NCBI RefSeq assembly: GCF_027579695.1
Contig: NC_083575.1
Span: 31,857,882 to 31,921,881, forward strand
Reading direction: 5' to 3'
Origin: Neoarius graeffei
Lineage: Eukaryota; Chordata; Actinopteri; Siluriformes; Ariidae
DNA length: 64,000 nt
A model generated the notes under the pieces. It did not search any database and had not been told where the DNA came from. It was given only the letters and a program-made list of their open reading frames with translations. Below are positions 29,700 through 40,270 of the stretch, piece after piece. Position numbers and translations under genes: made by a program. Within the stretch, counting starts at the first letter, position 1; every line of letters begins with the position of its first letter.

Positions 29700-30364
29700 A
29701 GTGCATATCATGGGTAAATTCAGCTCCTATTTTATATTAAACTTTGGTCAAATATGTCACACTTCATTTTGTACAATTTTGTTTTAACCTTGCGCAATAC
29801 CAGAAAAATTCAGTTGCAAATCAAGCCATTTGAGGCGAATTGGTCCGCCTCTGAAAAAACCTGGCATTTGTATTTCCCGGGAAACACTGATTTTCGTGAC
29901 GTCGCGTGCAGGACGCCTCCCTCTGAATCCTACGTCAGCGCTGGTTTGTTTATGAGAAAACGACCTGGTGGTTTTCTGCAAAATTTCTTCAACGTTATCG
30001 CGTAATTATTAAAATGGTTAACAGATGTATCGTAGGAGGGTGTAGCAACACCAATCTTGATGGGATTAGTACTCATCGTTTTCCAAAAGACCAGACAATG
30101 AGAGAGAAATGGGAGCGCTTGGTCTACACAGGCTGTGCACTGAAACTGTGCAAGCTCTCACAGCCTGCTGGCGCTTCCGCAGGTGACGTCACGAATCTGG
30201 CTCCAGACTCCCTTGGGATTTTTCCAGATGCAATTTGTTATTTTATTTTTTTCTGCTGTAGACAGATGGCCTTGTGCAAAATTACCCTTATGGATGAGTG
30301 TGTAAAGGGACATACTTTCATATAAAGAAACCCACCACCATGAAATTGGTCCAGAATATGCACT
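29700..30364 (+). mobile_element. Kolobok-like nonautonomous element with THAP exon (TTAA flanks)
   Basis: TTAA|AGTGCATATC at the left (29696) and TATGCACT|TTAA at the right (30365-30368): short TIRs on TTAA target duplications. Inside, on the plus strand, a THAP-type start is present (30014). TTAA target plus a THAP gene is the pairing known in the Kolobok superfamily. Confidence 0.65.
30014..30325 (+). CDS. THAP-domain N-terminal exon (transposon-borne)
   Basis: MVNRCIVGGCSNTNLDG, ISTHRFPKDQTMREKWERLV shows the Met-x(3)-C-x4-C start and HRFPK/W pattern of a THAP zinc finger. The later C-x2-H half is missing; the frame runs on without similarity to TGA, so the true exon probably ends near residue 37-40. 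No other exon of a THAP gene is seen. Confidence 0.5.
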   Translation: MVNRCIVGGCSNTNLDGISTHRFPKDQTMREKWERLVYTGCALKLCKLSQPAGASAGDVTNLAPDSLGIFPDAICYFIFFCCRQMALCKITLMDECVKGHTFI

Positions 30365-30506
30365 TTAACTCCTGGATTTACAGTATATTAGTTTTAACAG
30401 GACTAAAGAAATGCCATTCTAGCAAAGTTTTCTGCAAGTCTTCAGCGGGCTCACGGTGAAATATTTTAAATAGTTTTTGATGCTGTACTGGGTGTGCAAA
30501 TTTATA

Positions 30507-32086
30507 CAACCCCGATTCCAAAAAAGTTGGGACAAAGTACAAATTGTAAATAAAAACGGAATGCAATAATTTACAAATCTCAAAAACGGATATTGTATTC
30601 ACAATAGAACATAGACAACATATCAAATGTCGAAAGTGAGACATTTTGAAATTTCATGCCAAATATTGGCTCATTTGAAATTTCATGACAGCAACACATC
30701 TCAAAAAAGTTGGGACAGGGGCAATAAGAGGCTGGAAAAGTTAAAGGTACAAAAAGGGAACAGCTGGAGGACCAAATTGCAACTCATTAGGTCAATTGGC
30801 AATAGGTCATTAACATGACTGGGTATAAAAAGAGCATCTTGGAGTGGCAGCGGCTCTCAGAAGTAAAGATGGGAAGAGGATCACCAATCCCCCTAATTCT
30901 GCACCAACAAATAGTGGAGCAATATCAGAAAGGAGTTTGACAGTGTAAAATTGCAAAGAGCTTGAATATATCATCAAAAGATTCAGAGAATCTGGAAGAA
31001 TCTCTGTGCATAAGGGTCAAGGCCAGAAAACCATACTGGGTGCCCGTGATCTTCGGGCCCTTAGACGGCAATGCATCACATACAGGCATGCTTCTGTATT
31101 GGAAAATCACAAAATGGGCTCAGGAATATTTCCAGAGAACATTATCTGTGAACACAATTCACCGTGCCGCCTGCCGTTGCCAGCTAAAACTCTATAGTTC
31201 AAAGAAGCTGTATCTAAACATGAACCAGAAGCGCAGACGTCTTCTCTGGGCCAAGGCTCATTTAAAATGGACTGTGGCAAAGTGGAAAACTGTTCTGTGG
31301 TCAGACGAATCAAAATTTGAAGTTCTTTATGGAAATCAGGGACGCCGTGTCATTCAGACTAAAGAGGAGAAGGACGACCCAAGTTGTTATGAGCGCTCAG
31401 TTCAGAAGCCTGCATCTCTGATGGTATGGGGTTGCATTAGTGTGTGTGGCATGGGCAGCTTACACATCTGGAAAGACACCATCAATGCTGAAAGGTATAT
31501 CCAGGTTCTAGAGCAACATATGCTCCCATCCAGACGACGTCTCTTTCAGGGAAGACCTTGCATTTTCCAACATGACAATGCCAAACCACATACTGCATCA
31601 ATTACAGCATCATGGCTGCGTAGAAGAAGGGTCCGGGTACTGAACTGCCCAGCCTGCAGTCCAGATCTTTCACCCATAGAAAACATTTGGCGCATCATAA
31701 AACGGAAGATACGACAAAAAAGACCTAAGACAGTTGAGCAACTAGAATCCTACATTAGACAAGAATGGGTTAACATTCCTATCCCTAAACTTGAGCAACT
31801 TGTCTCCTCAGTCCCCAGACGTTTACAGACTGTTGTAAAGAGAAAAGGGGATGTCTCACAGTGGTAAACATGGCCTTGTCCCAACTTTGAGATGTGGTGT
31901 TGTCATGAAATTTAAAAATCACCTAATATTTCTCTTTAAATGATACATTTTCTCAGTTTAAACATTTGATATGTCATCTATGCTCTATTCTGAATAAAAT
32001 ATGGAATTTTGAAACTTCCACATCATTGCATTCCATTTTTATTTACAATTTGTACTTTGTCCCAACTTTTTTTGGAATCGGGGTTG
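30507..32086 (+). mobile_element. Tc1/mariner element, copy C (1.58 kb, near full length)
   Basis: Ends CAACCCCGATTCCAAAAAAG and its complement, TA on both sides (30505-30506, 32087-32088). The least damaged of the window's copies, located in kifc1 5'UTR intron 2 about 220 bp from the candidate exon at 32302. Confidence 0.94.
30869..31867 (+). pseudogene. Tc1-like transposase of copy C (intact catalytic domain, broken N-terminus)
   Basis: Starts [20 protein letters not shown]; codon 24 is TGA (30938-30940) in place of CGA. A 22-bp deletion near 30975 then removes part of the helix-turn-helix and shifts frame. From 30962 to the stop at 31867 the frame is open for 301 codons with all DD34E residues: [17 protein letters not shown] and SPIENIW (34 residues from second Asp to Glu). 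It cannot bind its ends normally without the DNA-binding part. Confidence 0.9.
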
Positions 32087-32301
32087 TACATACTAGTTTA
32101 GACAAAGCCTCTTTTGTATACATTTTTAAAAATTCTCTCTCACACACCACTCAAAATTAGACTGATATGCAAAGGGTTAGTGTCTTGCCTTGAACAGTAA
32201 AGGCAGTGCTTCAAAAATGTAGATTTGCCTAGCGATACAAGAACATGGTGGGAGACAGTTTGCAAATTTAGATAGACAGGACATCCAGAATTGGCACTCA
32301 C

Positions 32302-32331
32302 CTATTTGCGCATTTATCCTGCCAGATCGTT
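32302..32331 (-). other. kifc1: Candidate kifc1 5'UTR exon 2 (30 nt)
   Basis: A long oligo-T tract plus TTAATTAAG acceptor and a strong donor GTGAGTGC bound 30 nt on the minus strand. The exon contains ATGCGCAAATAG, a complete three-codon upstream ORF whose stop codon is the last triplet of the exon. It has no open frame to the main ATG, so it would be untranslated leader. Inferred from splice signals only. Confidence 0.4.
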
Positions 32332-32687
32332 CTTAATTAAAAAAAAAAGCAAAAGTTAGGGAGAACACAGACATGACAAAACCATCCTAACTAAAATGTT
32401 GACATCAGATCAGCTCTGCTGTTTCTAATAAGCCCTTGAAAGACGATCAGTAAAGGCGATGACAGTGTGTATTAACCAACTACTCATCAAATAGCTACTT
32501 AACTTCTAACATTATCAGAGAAGTTAACCATTCTGTCTGTGCGGTGAGGAAATCCCATCCATATTTCCAATATGCCTATAAAAGGTTTTTTAGTTAATAT
32601 TAACTACAAGCATTTCACTCACTCACTCGAAAATCTTAGAGTACACCAATTATAATAACTTAAATTAAAAAAAAAAAAAGCTCTTAC

Positions 32688-32740
32688 CAGCAACACACGA
32701 ACCAAAACACTAAACTGCGCGCTCAGTGTTTTCACTGCTG
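32688..32740 (-). other. kifc1: Candidate kifc1 5'UTR exon 1 / transcription start region
   Basis: Minus-strand sequence ending ...GTGTTGCTG is followed by a consensus donor GTAAGAG (32687-32681). It lies just downstream of clustered CHR-like, E2F-like and CCAAT motifs. The right edge (transcription start) is a guess. Confidence 0.5.
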
Positions 32741-32850
32741 TTTGAATTTAAACCTTTTGCCGCCGGTTAGGGTAAGTCCTCATTGGCCAAATCTTAACCA
32801 ATCAGAGAAGGAAAGGGTAGAAAGTGGGCGCTTCTCGGGGGTTCAAACTT
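32741..32850 (-). promoter_or_regulatory. kifc1: Candidate kifc1 G2/M-type promoter (CHR, E2F and CCAAT motifs)
   Basis: Going upstream from the presumed start: TTTGAA (CHR-like, read on the plus strand) at 32741-32746; TTTGCCGC, fitting the E2F consensus TTTSSCGC, at 32756-32763; and two CCAAT boxes in opposite orientation at 32782-32786 (minus) and 32798-32802 (plus). A second TTTGAA on the minus strand lies at 32842-32847. CHR plus CCAAT (NF-Y) is the usual layout of late cell-cycle promoters, which suits a mitotic kinesin. No TATA box is seen. Spacing of the CCAAT boxes (16 bp) is tighter than the roughly 30 bp usual in such promoters. Confidence 0.5.
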
Positions 32851-33122
32851 GTCGAGTTCCGCTCGGTTGTCCCGCCTCCCGCGGATGACAGGATGCAGTC
32901 TGCTCACTGAGCTCTATGTAGAATCTGGAGCGCTCATAGCCTCTATGGAGACGAGTGAAGCCATCTGGCCGCCATCTTACCACTCACATCGCGTGTATTT
33001 GGCTTGTATGTTAAACCGTCGTATCCGATCAAATTTACCCCACGAAAAGTATCTCGACTTTTTTTTTTCACCCTTTCATTACTTCCTCAACTTTACCCAC
33101 ATTCCTTACATATCTTTATAGC

Positions 33123-35274
33123 GGGCGGCACGGTGGTGTAGTGGTTAGCGCTGTCGCCTCACAGCAAGAAGGTCCGGGTTCGAGCCCCGGGGCCAGCGAG
33201 GGCCTTTCTGTGTGGAGTTTGCATGTTCTCCCCATGTCCGCGTGGGTTTCCTCCGGGTGCTCTGGTTTTCCCCACAGGCCAAAGACATGCAGGCTAGGTT
33301 AACTGGTGACTCTAAATTGACCATAGGTGTGAATGTGAGTGTGAATGGTTGTCTGTGTCTATGTGTCAGCCCTGTGATGACCTGGTGACTTGTCCAGGGT
33401 GTACCCCGCCTTTCGCCCGTAGTCAGCTGGGATAGGCTCCAGCTTGCCTGCGACCCTGTAGACGGATAAAGCGGCTAGAGATAATGAGATGAAATGAGAT
33501 TATTTTTAGGGAGGGCGGCACAGTGGTGTAGTGGTTAGCGCTGTCACCTCACAGCAAGAAGGTCCAGGTTCGAGCCCCGTGGCCAGCGAGGGCATTTCTG
33601 TGCGGAGTTTGCATGTTCTCCCCGTGTCCGCATGGGTTTCCTCCGGGTGCTCTGGTTTCCCCCACAGTCCAAAGACATGCAGGTTAGGTTAACTGGTGAT
33701 TCTAAATTGACCGCAGGTGTGAATGTGAGTGTGAATGGTTGTGATGACCTGGCGACTTGTCCAGGGTGTACCCCACCTTTCGCCCGTAGTCAGCTGAGAT
33801 AGGCTCTAGCTTGCCTGCGACCCTGTAGAACAGGATAAAGCGGCTAGAGATAATGAGATGAGATGAGATTCTATATATGCTTTCAAACATTATTTTTGGG
33901 TTCAATAAATATGATGCAAGGGGCAGCACGGTGGTGTAGTGGTTAGCACTGTTGCCTCGTAGCAAGAAGGTCCTGGGTTCAAGCCCCGTGGCTGGCGAGG
34001 GCCTTTCTGTGTGGAGTTTGCATGTTCTCCCCGTGTCCGCATGGGTTTCCTCCGGGTGCTCCCCGTTTGAGATGAAATGAGATTATTTTTAGGGAGGGTG
34101 GCATAGTGATGTAGTGGTTAGCGCTGTCGCCTCACAGCAAGAAGGTCCTGGGTTCGAGCCCCGTGGCTGGCGAGGGCCTTTCTGTGTGGAGTTTGCATGT
34201 TCTCCCCGTGTCTGCATGGGTTTCCTCCGGGTGCTCCGGTTTCCCCCACAGGCCAAAGACATGCAGGTTAGGTTAACTGGTGACTCTAAATTGACCGTAG
34301 GTGTGAATGTGAGTGTGAATGGTTGTCTGTGTCTATGTGTCAGCCCTGTGATGACCTGGCGACTTGTCCAGGGTGTACCCCGCCTTTCGCCCGTAGTCAG
34401 CTGGGATAGGCTCCAGCTTGCCTGCGACCCTGTAGAAGGATAGGATAAAGTGGCTAGAGATAATGAGATGAGATGAAATGAGATTATTTTTAGGGAGGGT
34501 GGCATAGTGGTGTAGTGGTTAGCGCTGTCGCCTCACAGCAAGAAGGTCTGGGTTCGAGCCCCGTGGCCGGCGAGGGCATTTCTGTGCGGAGTTTGCATGT
34601 TCTCCCCTTGTCCGCATGGGTTTCCTCCGGGTGCTCTGGTTTCCCCCACAGTCCAAAGACATGCAGGTTAGGTTAACTGGTGATTCTAAATTGACCGCAG
34701 GTGTGAATGTGAGTGTGAATGGTTGTGATGACCTGGCGACTTGTCCAGGGTGTACCCCACCTTTCGCCCGTAGTCAGCTGAGATAGGCTCTAGCTTGCCT
34801 GCGACCCTGTAGAACAGGATAAAGCGGCTAGAGATAATGAGATGAGATGAGATTCTATATATGCTTTCAAACATTATTTTTGGGTTCAATAAATATGATG
34901 CAAGGGGCAGCACGGTGGTGTAGTGGTTAGCACTGTTGCCTCGTAGCAAGAAGGTCCTGGGTTCAAGCCCAGCGGCCGGCAGGAGCCTTTCTGTGTGGAG
35001 TTTGCATGTTCTCCCCGTGTCTGTGTGGGTTTCCTCCGGGTGCTCTGGTTTCCCCCACAGGCCAAAGACATGCAGGTTAGGCTAATTAGTGGCTCTAAAT
35101 TGACTGTATGTATGAGTGTGAATGGTTGTTTGTCTCTGTGTCAGCCCTGCGATGATCTAGCAACTTGTCCATGGTGTACCTTGCCTCTCGCCCATAATCA
35201 GCTGGGATAGGCTCCAGCTTGCCCGTGACCCTGTAGGACAGGATAAGCGGCTACAGATAATGGATGGATGGATT
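33123..35274 (+). repeat. Cluster of six SINE copies, partly tandemly duplicated
   Basis: Plus-strand SINE heads at 33123, 33514, 33921 (deleted body), 34096, 34498 and 34904. The interval 33496-33986 recurs at 34480-34970 with offset 984 bp and very few differences, including the unique spacer TATATATGCTTTCAAACATT, so the array grew by duplication as well as insertion. It lies just upstream of the kifc1 promoter. Confidence 0.85.
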
Positions 35275-35376
35275 GATGAATATGATGCAAACTATATAAC
35301 ATTTACATGCAAATACACTTCAGTAGACAGATGAAATAATGTTTATCTAAATTTACATGAAAAGCAATGAACATTT

Positions 35377-35530
35377 TACAACCCAATTCCAAAAAAAGTT
35401 GGGACGCTGTGTAAACTGCAATGATTTGCAAATCATGGACACCCTATATTTCATTGAAAAGAGTACAAAGACAACATATCAAATATTGAAACTGAGAAAT
35501 TTTATTGTTTTTTTGAAAAATATATGCTCA
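35377..35530 (+). repeat. Tc1-type terminal fragment
   Basis: ACAACCCAATTCCAAAAAAA and the next 130 bp match the left end of Tc1 copy D (CATGGACACCCTATATTTCA...). No right end nearby. Confidence 0.6.
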
Positions 35531-36049
35531 ACAGATGAAAACCTGAAAGAGCATGGAGGTCTACCTTTTTTAAAAAAATATGTGGCTGGGTTAAAGATCT
35601 GTAGATCAAGACTACAAGATAAATCCTGTATCATTCATGCCTGGGTAAGTAGGGTTTTTTGGGCTTGTTGTACGTGTCTTTGCTATGGTTGCTAGGATGC
35701 TACAAGTTTTTTTTTCATCTTAATTATTGTTTTTGTCACAATTTAAAAAAAAATGCACCTTTAAAATAGTAGGCATATTGTGTAAATCAAATGGTGCTAA
35801 CCCCCCAAAAATCTATTTTAATTCCAGCTTGTAATGCGACAAAACAGGATAAACACCAACGGGATGAATACTTTTTCAAGACACTGTAGATGGTATAAAA
35901 TCATTAAAAGGACACTGCATGAAAAGTGGGATTTTCATTAGTAAGCAGCACTGTAAATTGTCATGGAAGTGCAGGTTAAGCCTTACTCACAACCAGCTGT
36001 AAGCCTGCCATGCTTCAGTGCTCCACCCACATCAGGGCATACTACAGTG

Positions 36050-37030
36050 GTGCTGCAAGCCGGGATACTGAAGGGAACCACCCGTGGAGTCCTCCTCATT
36101 CAAGGACCTCATCCATGCCCTCGTTACCATCCAACAAAACCAGCATTAAGCGCTGATCACCCTCCGAAAGGAGCAGGAGCAACGCTTTGAAGCATTGATG
36201 CTGGCCAGGCAGGAAGATCGCCAGGCGTTCCAGCACCTGTTTGCATTGGCAGGGTCCTCGACCGCCACTGCAGCAGACCTTCCCCACGTCACCCTCACGA
36301 AGATGGGCCCTCATGATGATCCAGAAGCCTTCCTAGTGCTCTTTGAGCAAGCAGCTGAAGTGTGAGGGTGGCCGGTCAAGCAGCACGCCTACTCCCACTA
36401 TTGACTGGTGAGGCGCAGCTTCCCACGCAGCAGCTCCCTGCTGACAGCCAGCTCATATATGCCGACTTGAAGTGAGCTATTGTGCAACTTGTCGGCTGCT
36501 CCCCAGAACAACATCGTTAGCACTTCCAGACGCGGACATTGAAGGAGGTCGGCCGGCCATTCGCATTCGGCCAACAACTCTGGGACGCCTGCCAGCAGTG
36601 GCTGAGGGCAGATGACTGCATTGCCAAGGGAATCATCAACCTGGTGACACTGGAACAGTTCATCGCATGAATTCTGAAGGAACGGTGGAGTGGGTCCAGT
36701 GTCATCGCCCGGCGTCGCTGCAACAAGCCATAGAGTTGGTGGAGGACCATTTGGCGGTGGTTCCAATGGCAGGCAGAAGTGTCATCTCTTCTCCCCCCCT
36801 TCCATTCCCCGCCCTGTTCCCCCACCGCGGAGGCATGGGCCAGCTCTCCCCCAGCCGGCCCGTCGCACCCGTGGGGTCTTCCCGTCTTCCCCTTCCATGT
36901 CTGTGTCTTCTACCCCTCAGGTGAGTGACGTGCATAACACTGGTGCACAGGGGAATCCTGAGCCAGTGTGCTGGTGCTGCGGGGAGCTGGGACATCTCCA
37001 GAGTCAATGCTCTGTCTGTGATGGCGGTGG
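36050..37030 (+). pseudogene. gag remnant of Gmr1-like copy 2
   Basis: Frames around 36100-36900 align with the gag of the minus-strand copy (GTVEWVQCHRPASLQQAIEL at 36679), followed by the zinc knuckle VCWCCGELGHLQSQC (C-x2-C-x4-H-x4-C) near 36966-37010. Several stops and shifts. Confidence 0.8.
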
Positions 37031-37079
37031 GAGCGGTGGTCTTGATCCCCGATGTGCCAGAGACTGCCCCCAATTGGGC

Positions 37080-38340
37080 TGGAGCGTATCGTATACCAGG
37101 AAGTGTTCAAGGGGATACGTATCACGCATTGGTGGATTCCAGCTGTAATCAGACCTCAATCCACCAAAGCCTGGTGCAAGGTGAGGCATTGGGGAAGGCA
37201 TAAGTGGTAAAGGTTGTGTGTGTGCACAGGATGTTCACAGCTACCCATTAGTGTCTGTGCACGTTCTGTTTCAGGGAGAAAAGCATAGAATAAAGGCAGC
37301 AGTTAATGCTCGTCTCACCCACCCGCTGATTTTGGGGACTGATTGGCTGGGGTTCAAAGGATTGATGGAACACATAGTAAGGGGTGGGTCCTGCATGAGT
37401 ACATCATGAGTAGGTCCCAGTGTGGCATTGACTGGGGAAACTGTCACAGATCTGTCTACGTCAGCACCGTGTCAGGGTGATATGAGGAGTGAGGAGCAGC
37501 TCACCTCTCCTCCCTCTCTCAGGGATTCCCTCGAGGATTTCCCGTTAGATCACTCATGAGACAAGACTCTGCGTCATGCATTTGACCAAGTGAGAGTAAT
37601 CGATGGTCAAACTCTCCAGCCAAATGCGACACCTGCCTTCCCGTATTTTGCTATTATTAAGGATAGGTTGTATTGAGTGATGCAGGACACTCAAACCGGT
37701 GCACAGTTAACACAATTCTTAATTCCCAAGAGCCGTAGGGAACTCGTGTTCCATGCAGCTCACTTTAATCCCATAGCCGGACACTTGGAGCAGGATAAAA
37801 CACTGGCCCGACCGGTTCTAATGGCCAGGGATTTGCGGGGATGTCTGTCGGTGGTGGGTAGCGTGCCGTGAATGCCAATTAGTAAATCCCACGGCCACTC
37901 CAAAAGCGCCTTTGCGCCCTCTCCCTCTAATCGAGATCCCCTTCGAGAGAATTGTTATGGATCTTGTCGGGCCATTAGATCGGTCAGCATGAGTATATCA
38001 CTTTATTTTAGTCCTGGTGGACTACGCAACGTGGTATCCAGAAGCGATGCCTCTCCGCAATATCTCTGCATGCAGTATTGTGGAAGCGCTCTTCTGTATT
38101 ATCTCCTAGGTTGGGATTCCAAAAGAAATCCCGATGGACCAAGGCACTACATTTATGTCACGCACACTGTGTGAGCTGTATGAGTTGTTGGGAATTAAAT
38201 CTATCTGCACCAGTGTTTATCACCCACAAACAGATGGTTTAGTAGAGTGGTTTAATCAGACACTTAAAAATTTAATTCAGAAATTTGTAAGTGAAGATGC
38301 ACATAAATCAGATAAATGGCTTGAGCCCCTGTTATTTGCA
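37080..38340 (+). pseudogene. Protease and integrase remnant of Gmr1-like copy 2
   Basis: Protease: YHALVDSSCNQTSIHQSL, where DSG has become DSS. Integrase: the zinc-binding region near 37735-37870 (AGHLEQDKTLARPV) and core near 37900-38340 with DQGTTFMS and YHPQTDGLVEWFNQ. Stops and shifts throughout. The integrase lies before reverse transcriptase. Confidence 0.82.
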
Positions 38341-39394
38341 GTATGAGAGGTCCTGCAAACCTCCACGGGATTTTCCCTGTTTGAATTACAGTATTATATG
38401 GGCAAAACCACATGTCATTTTAGATGTGCCGCAGGAAGATTGGGAGGAGGGACCTTCACCTCGTAAGAATGAAATTCAATACGTTCTTGACCTGCGTGCA
38501 AAGCTCCACACCCTCACGCACTTAACCCAGGAGAATTTATGGCAGGCACAAGAATGTCGAGCCCAGCTGTATGACAAGGGCGCGCACCTTAGGGAGTTCA
38601 TGCCAGGAGACAAAGCACTCATGTTACTGCCCATGTATAGCTCCAAATTAGTCACCAAGTGGCAAGGGTCCTTCAAGGTCACATGGCGAATTGGAGATGT
38701 TGACTATGAGGTGAGGCGAATGGATGGGGCGGGGCTCTGCTCAACCTACCTCAACCTATTAAAACATTGGAATGAGGGGGTCCCTGTGGCATTAGCATTG
38801 GTAGTTCCAGAGAGGGTGGAGCTGGGGCCAGAGGTAAAAACAACAAAAGCAACAACTCAAACTGCTCCGGTCCCTTGTGGAGATCACCTCTCACTGGCCC
38901 AAGAGGTTGCCAAGTTGCAAGAGGAATTTTCCGACGTGTTCTCGCCCCTTCCCAGCCATACCCACCTCATAGAACACCACACTGAAGCGCCTCTGGGAGT
39001 GGTGGTGCATAGTCGCCCTTACCACTTACTCAAACCCAAAAAAAAAGGTGATTTGGGAGGAACTCAAGGCCATGCTCAACATGGGTATAATTGAGGAGTC
39101 ACACAGTGACTGGAGCAGCCTCGTGATCCTGGTACCCAAGACTGACAAGTCTGTCCGGTTCTGTGTAGACTACAGAAAAGTCAACGTGGTATCTAAATTT
39201 GATGCATACCCAATGCCTTGCATTGATGAATTGCTTGATTGGTTAGGTGCTACTCACTTTTATTTGACACTGGATTTAATGAAGGGGTATTGGCAGATCC
39301 CCTTGGCTCCTTTATCCCAAGAAAAAACAGCCTTTTACACACTGTTTGGGTTACACCAGTTTGTCACACTTCCTTCTGGGTTAGTCGGGGTGCC
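38341..39394 (+). pseudogene. Integrase tail and first half of reverse transcriptase, copy 2
   Basis: 38291-39094: QENLWQAQECRAQLYDKGAH and SKLVTKWQGSFKV (GPY/F-like module), then EEFSDVFSPLPSHTHLIEHH linking to RT. 39048-39394: DWSSLVILVPKTDKSVRFCV, DYRKVN and LTLDLMKGYWQIPL, the RT fingers/palm. The frame breaks at the hAT insertion at FGLVGVP. Confidence 0.85.
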
Positions 39395-39897
39395 CACGGG
39401 CGCAGATAGAGGGGGGGACGGGGGGGATTCGTCCCACCCAGATTTAAATTCACCTCGTTCGGTCCCCCCCACTTATAGGGAGGAAAAAACGTTTATGCAC
39501 TGGCTGCTCGTTAATAGGGGCAATTTGGGCGACACTCCCAAACAGGGAGGGAGATTTTTTTTTTTTTATCTACTCCTACTACCAACAGTAATGTCATTGT
39601 CCAATCAGGCTAAAGTCGCGCCTGGTGTAGCCACGCCCTTTTGGGGCGATTTCTGTCAGGTTCAGATTTGCCCCCAAATCTCCCATTGACAGTAATGGTA
39701 TGTACATTTTTTTCGAAAATCATGCTCCCAATGCCTTTTCTATTAGGTTTTATGTGCTCGCACAAGCAGCGTGCTTATGTCATATGCCTGTTGCACCGCG
39801 CAAGTGTTGCCAGATTGGTTTTAAGTGCATTTTGGCGGGTTTTGAACATAATTTTGGGCTGGAAAATGCAACTTGCGCGGGAAATGTGTGAACGTTC

Positions 39898-40207
39898 TAT
39901 GAAGAAGATGGCAAGTGTTGAGTGCAACAATACGATAGCGTCTCTGAAAGAAGTTCCCTTTAGTCATTGTACCAATGAGGAGAAAACGGCAATCAAACAG
40001 CTAGGACCTCCTAGACCGAATTTAAACATCAAGCAAGTGTCTACGAAGGGGGAGAAGACCTACTCAAGAGGTTTTAACAAGAACTGGTACCACCAGAAAA
40101 CTTGGCTAGCTGGCTGTGATGTAGTCAATGCTCTTTTTTGCTACCCTTGCGTTCTCTTCTACCCTGGAAGTAGCACAGCAGACGGTACAGTGATATCTGA
40201 TATTTGA
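39898..40207 (+). pseudogene. hAT transposase TTF-type zinc-finger fragment
   Basis: The frame reads MKKMASVECNNTIASLKEVP, GPPRPNLNIKQVS, then GFNKNWYHQKTWLAGCDVVN and ALFCYPCVLFYPG. The F-N-x-x-W-Y ... W-L ... A-x-F-C-Y-P-C pattern is the TTF/ZMYM-type zinc finger at the N-terminus of many hAT transposases. It ends at TGA 40205-40207 with no continuation. Confidence 0.7.
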
Positions 40208-40226
40208 ATTTACTAGGCAAAAGTTG

Positions 40227-40229
<3 letters not shown>

Positions 40230-40267
<38 letters not shown>
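40230..40267. repeat. (TG)n microsatellite
   Basis: Perfect TG run inside the hAT element. Confidence 0.95.

Positions 40268-40270
<3 letters not shown>

Noticed and set aside
32850-33121. First exon of a divergent gene sharing the kifc1 promoter (90-codon ORF, MSSSARLSRLPRMTGCSLL)
   Set aside because: The frame has no family resemblance and no clear donor; GC-rich promoter flank is enough to explain it.
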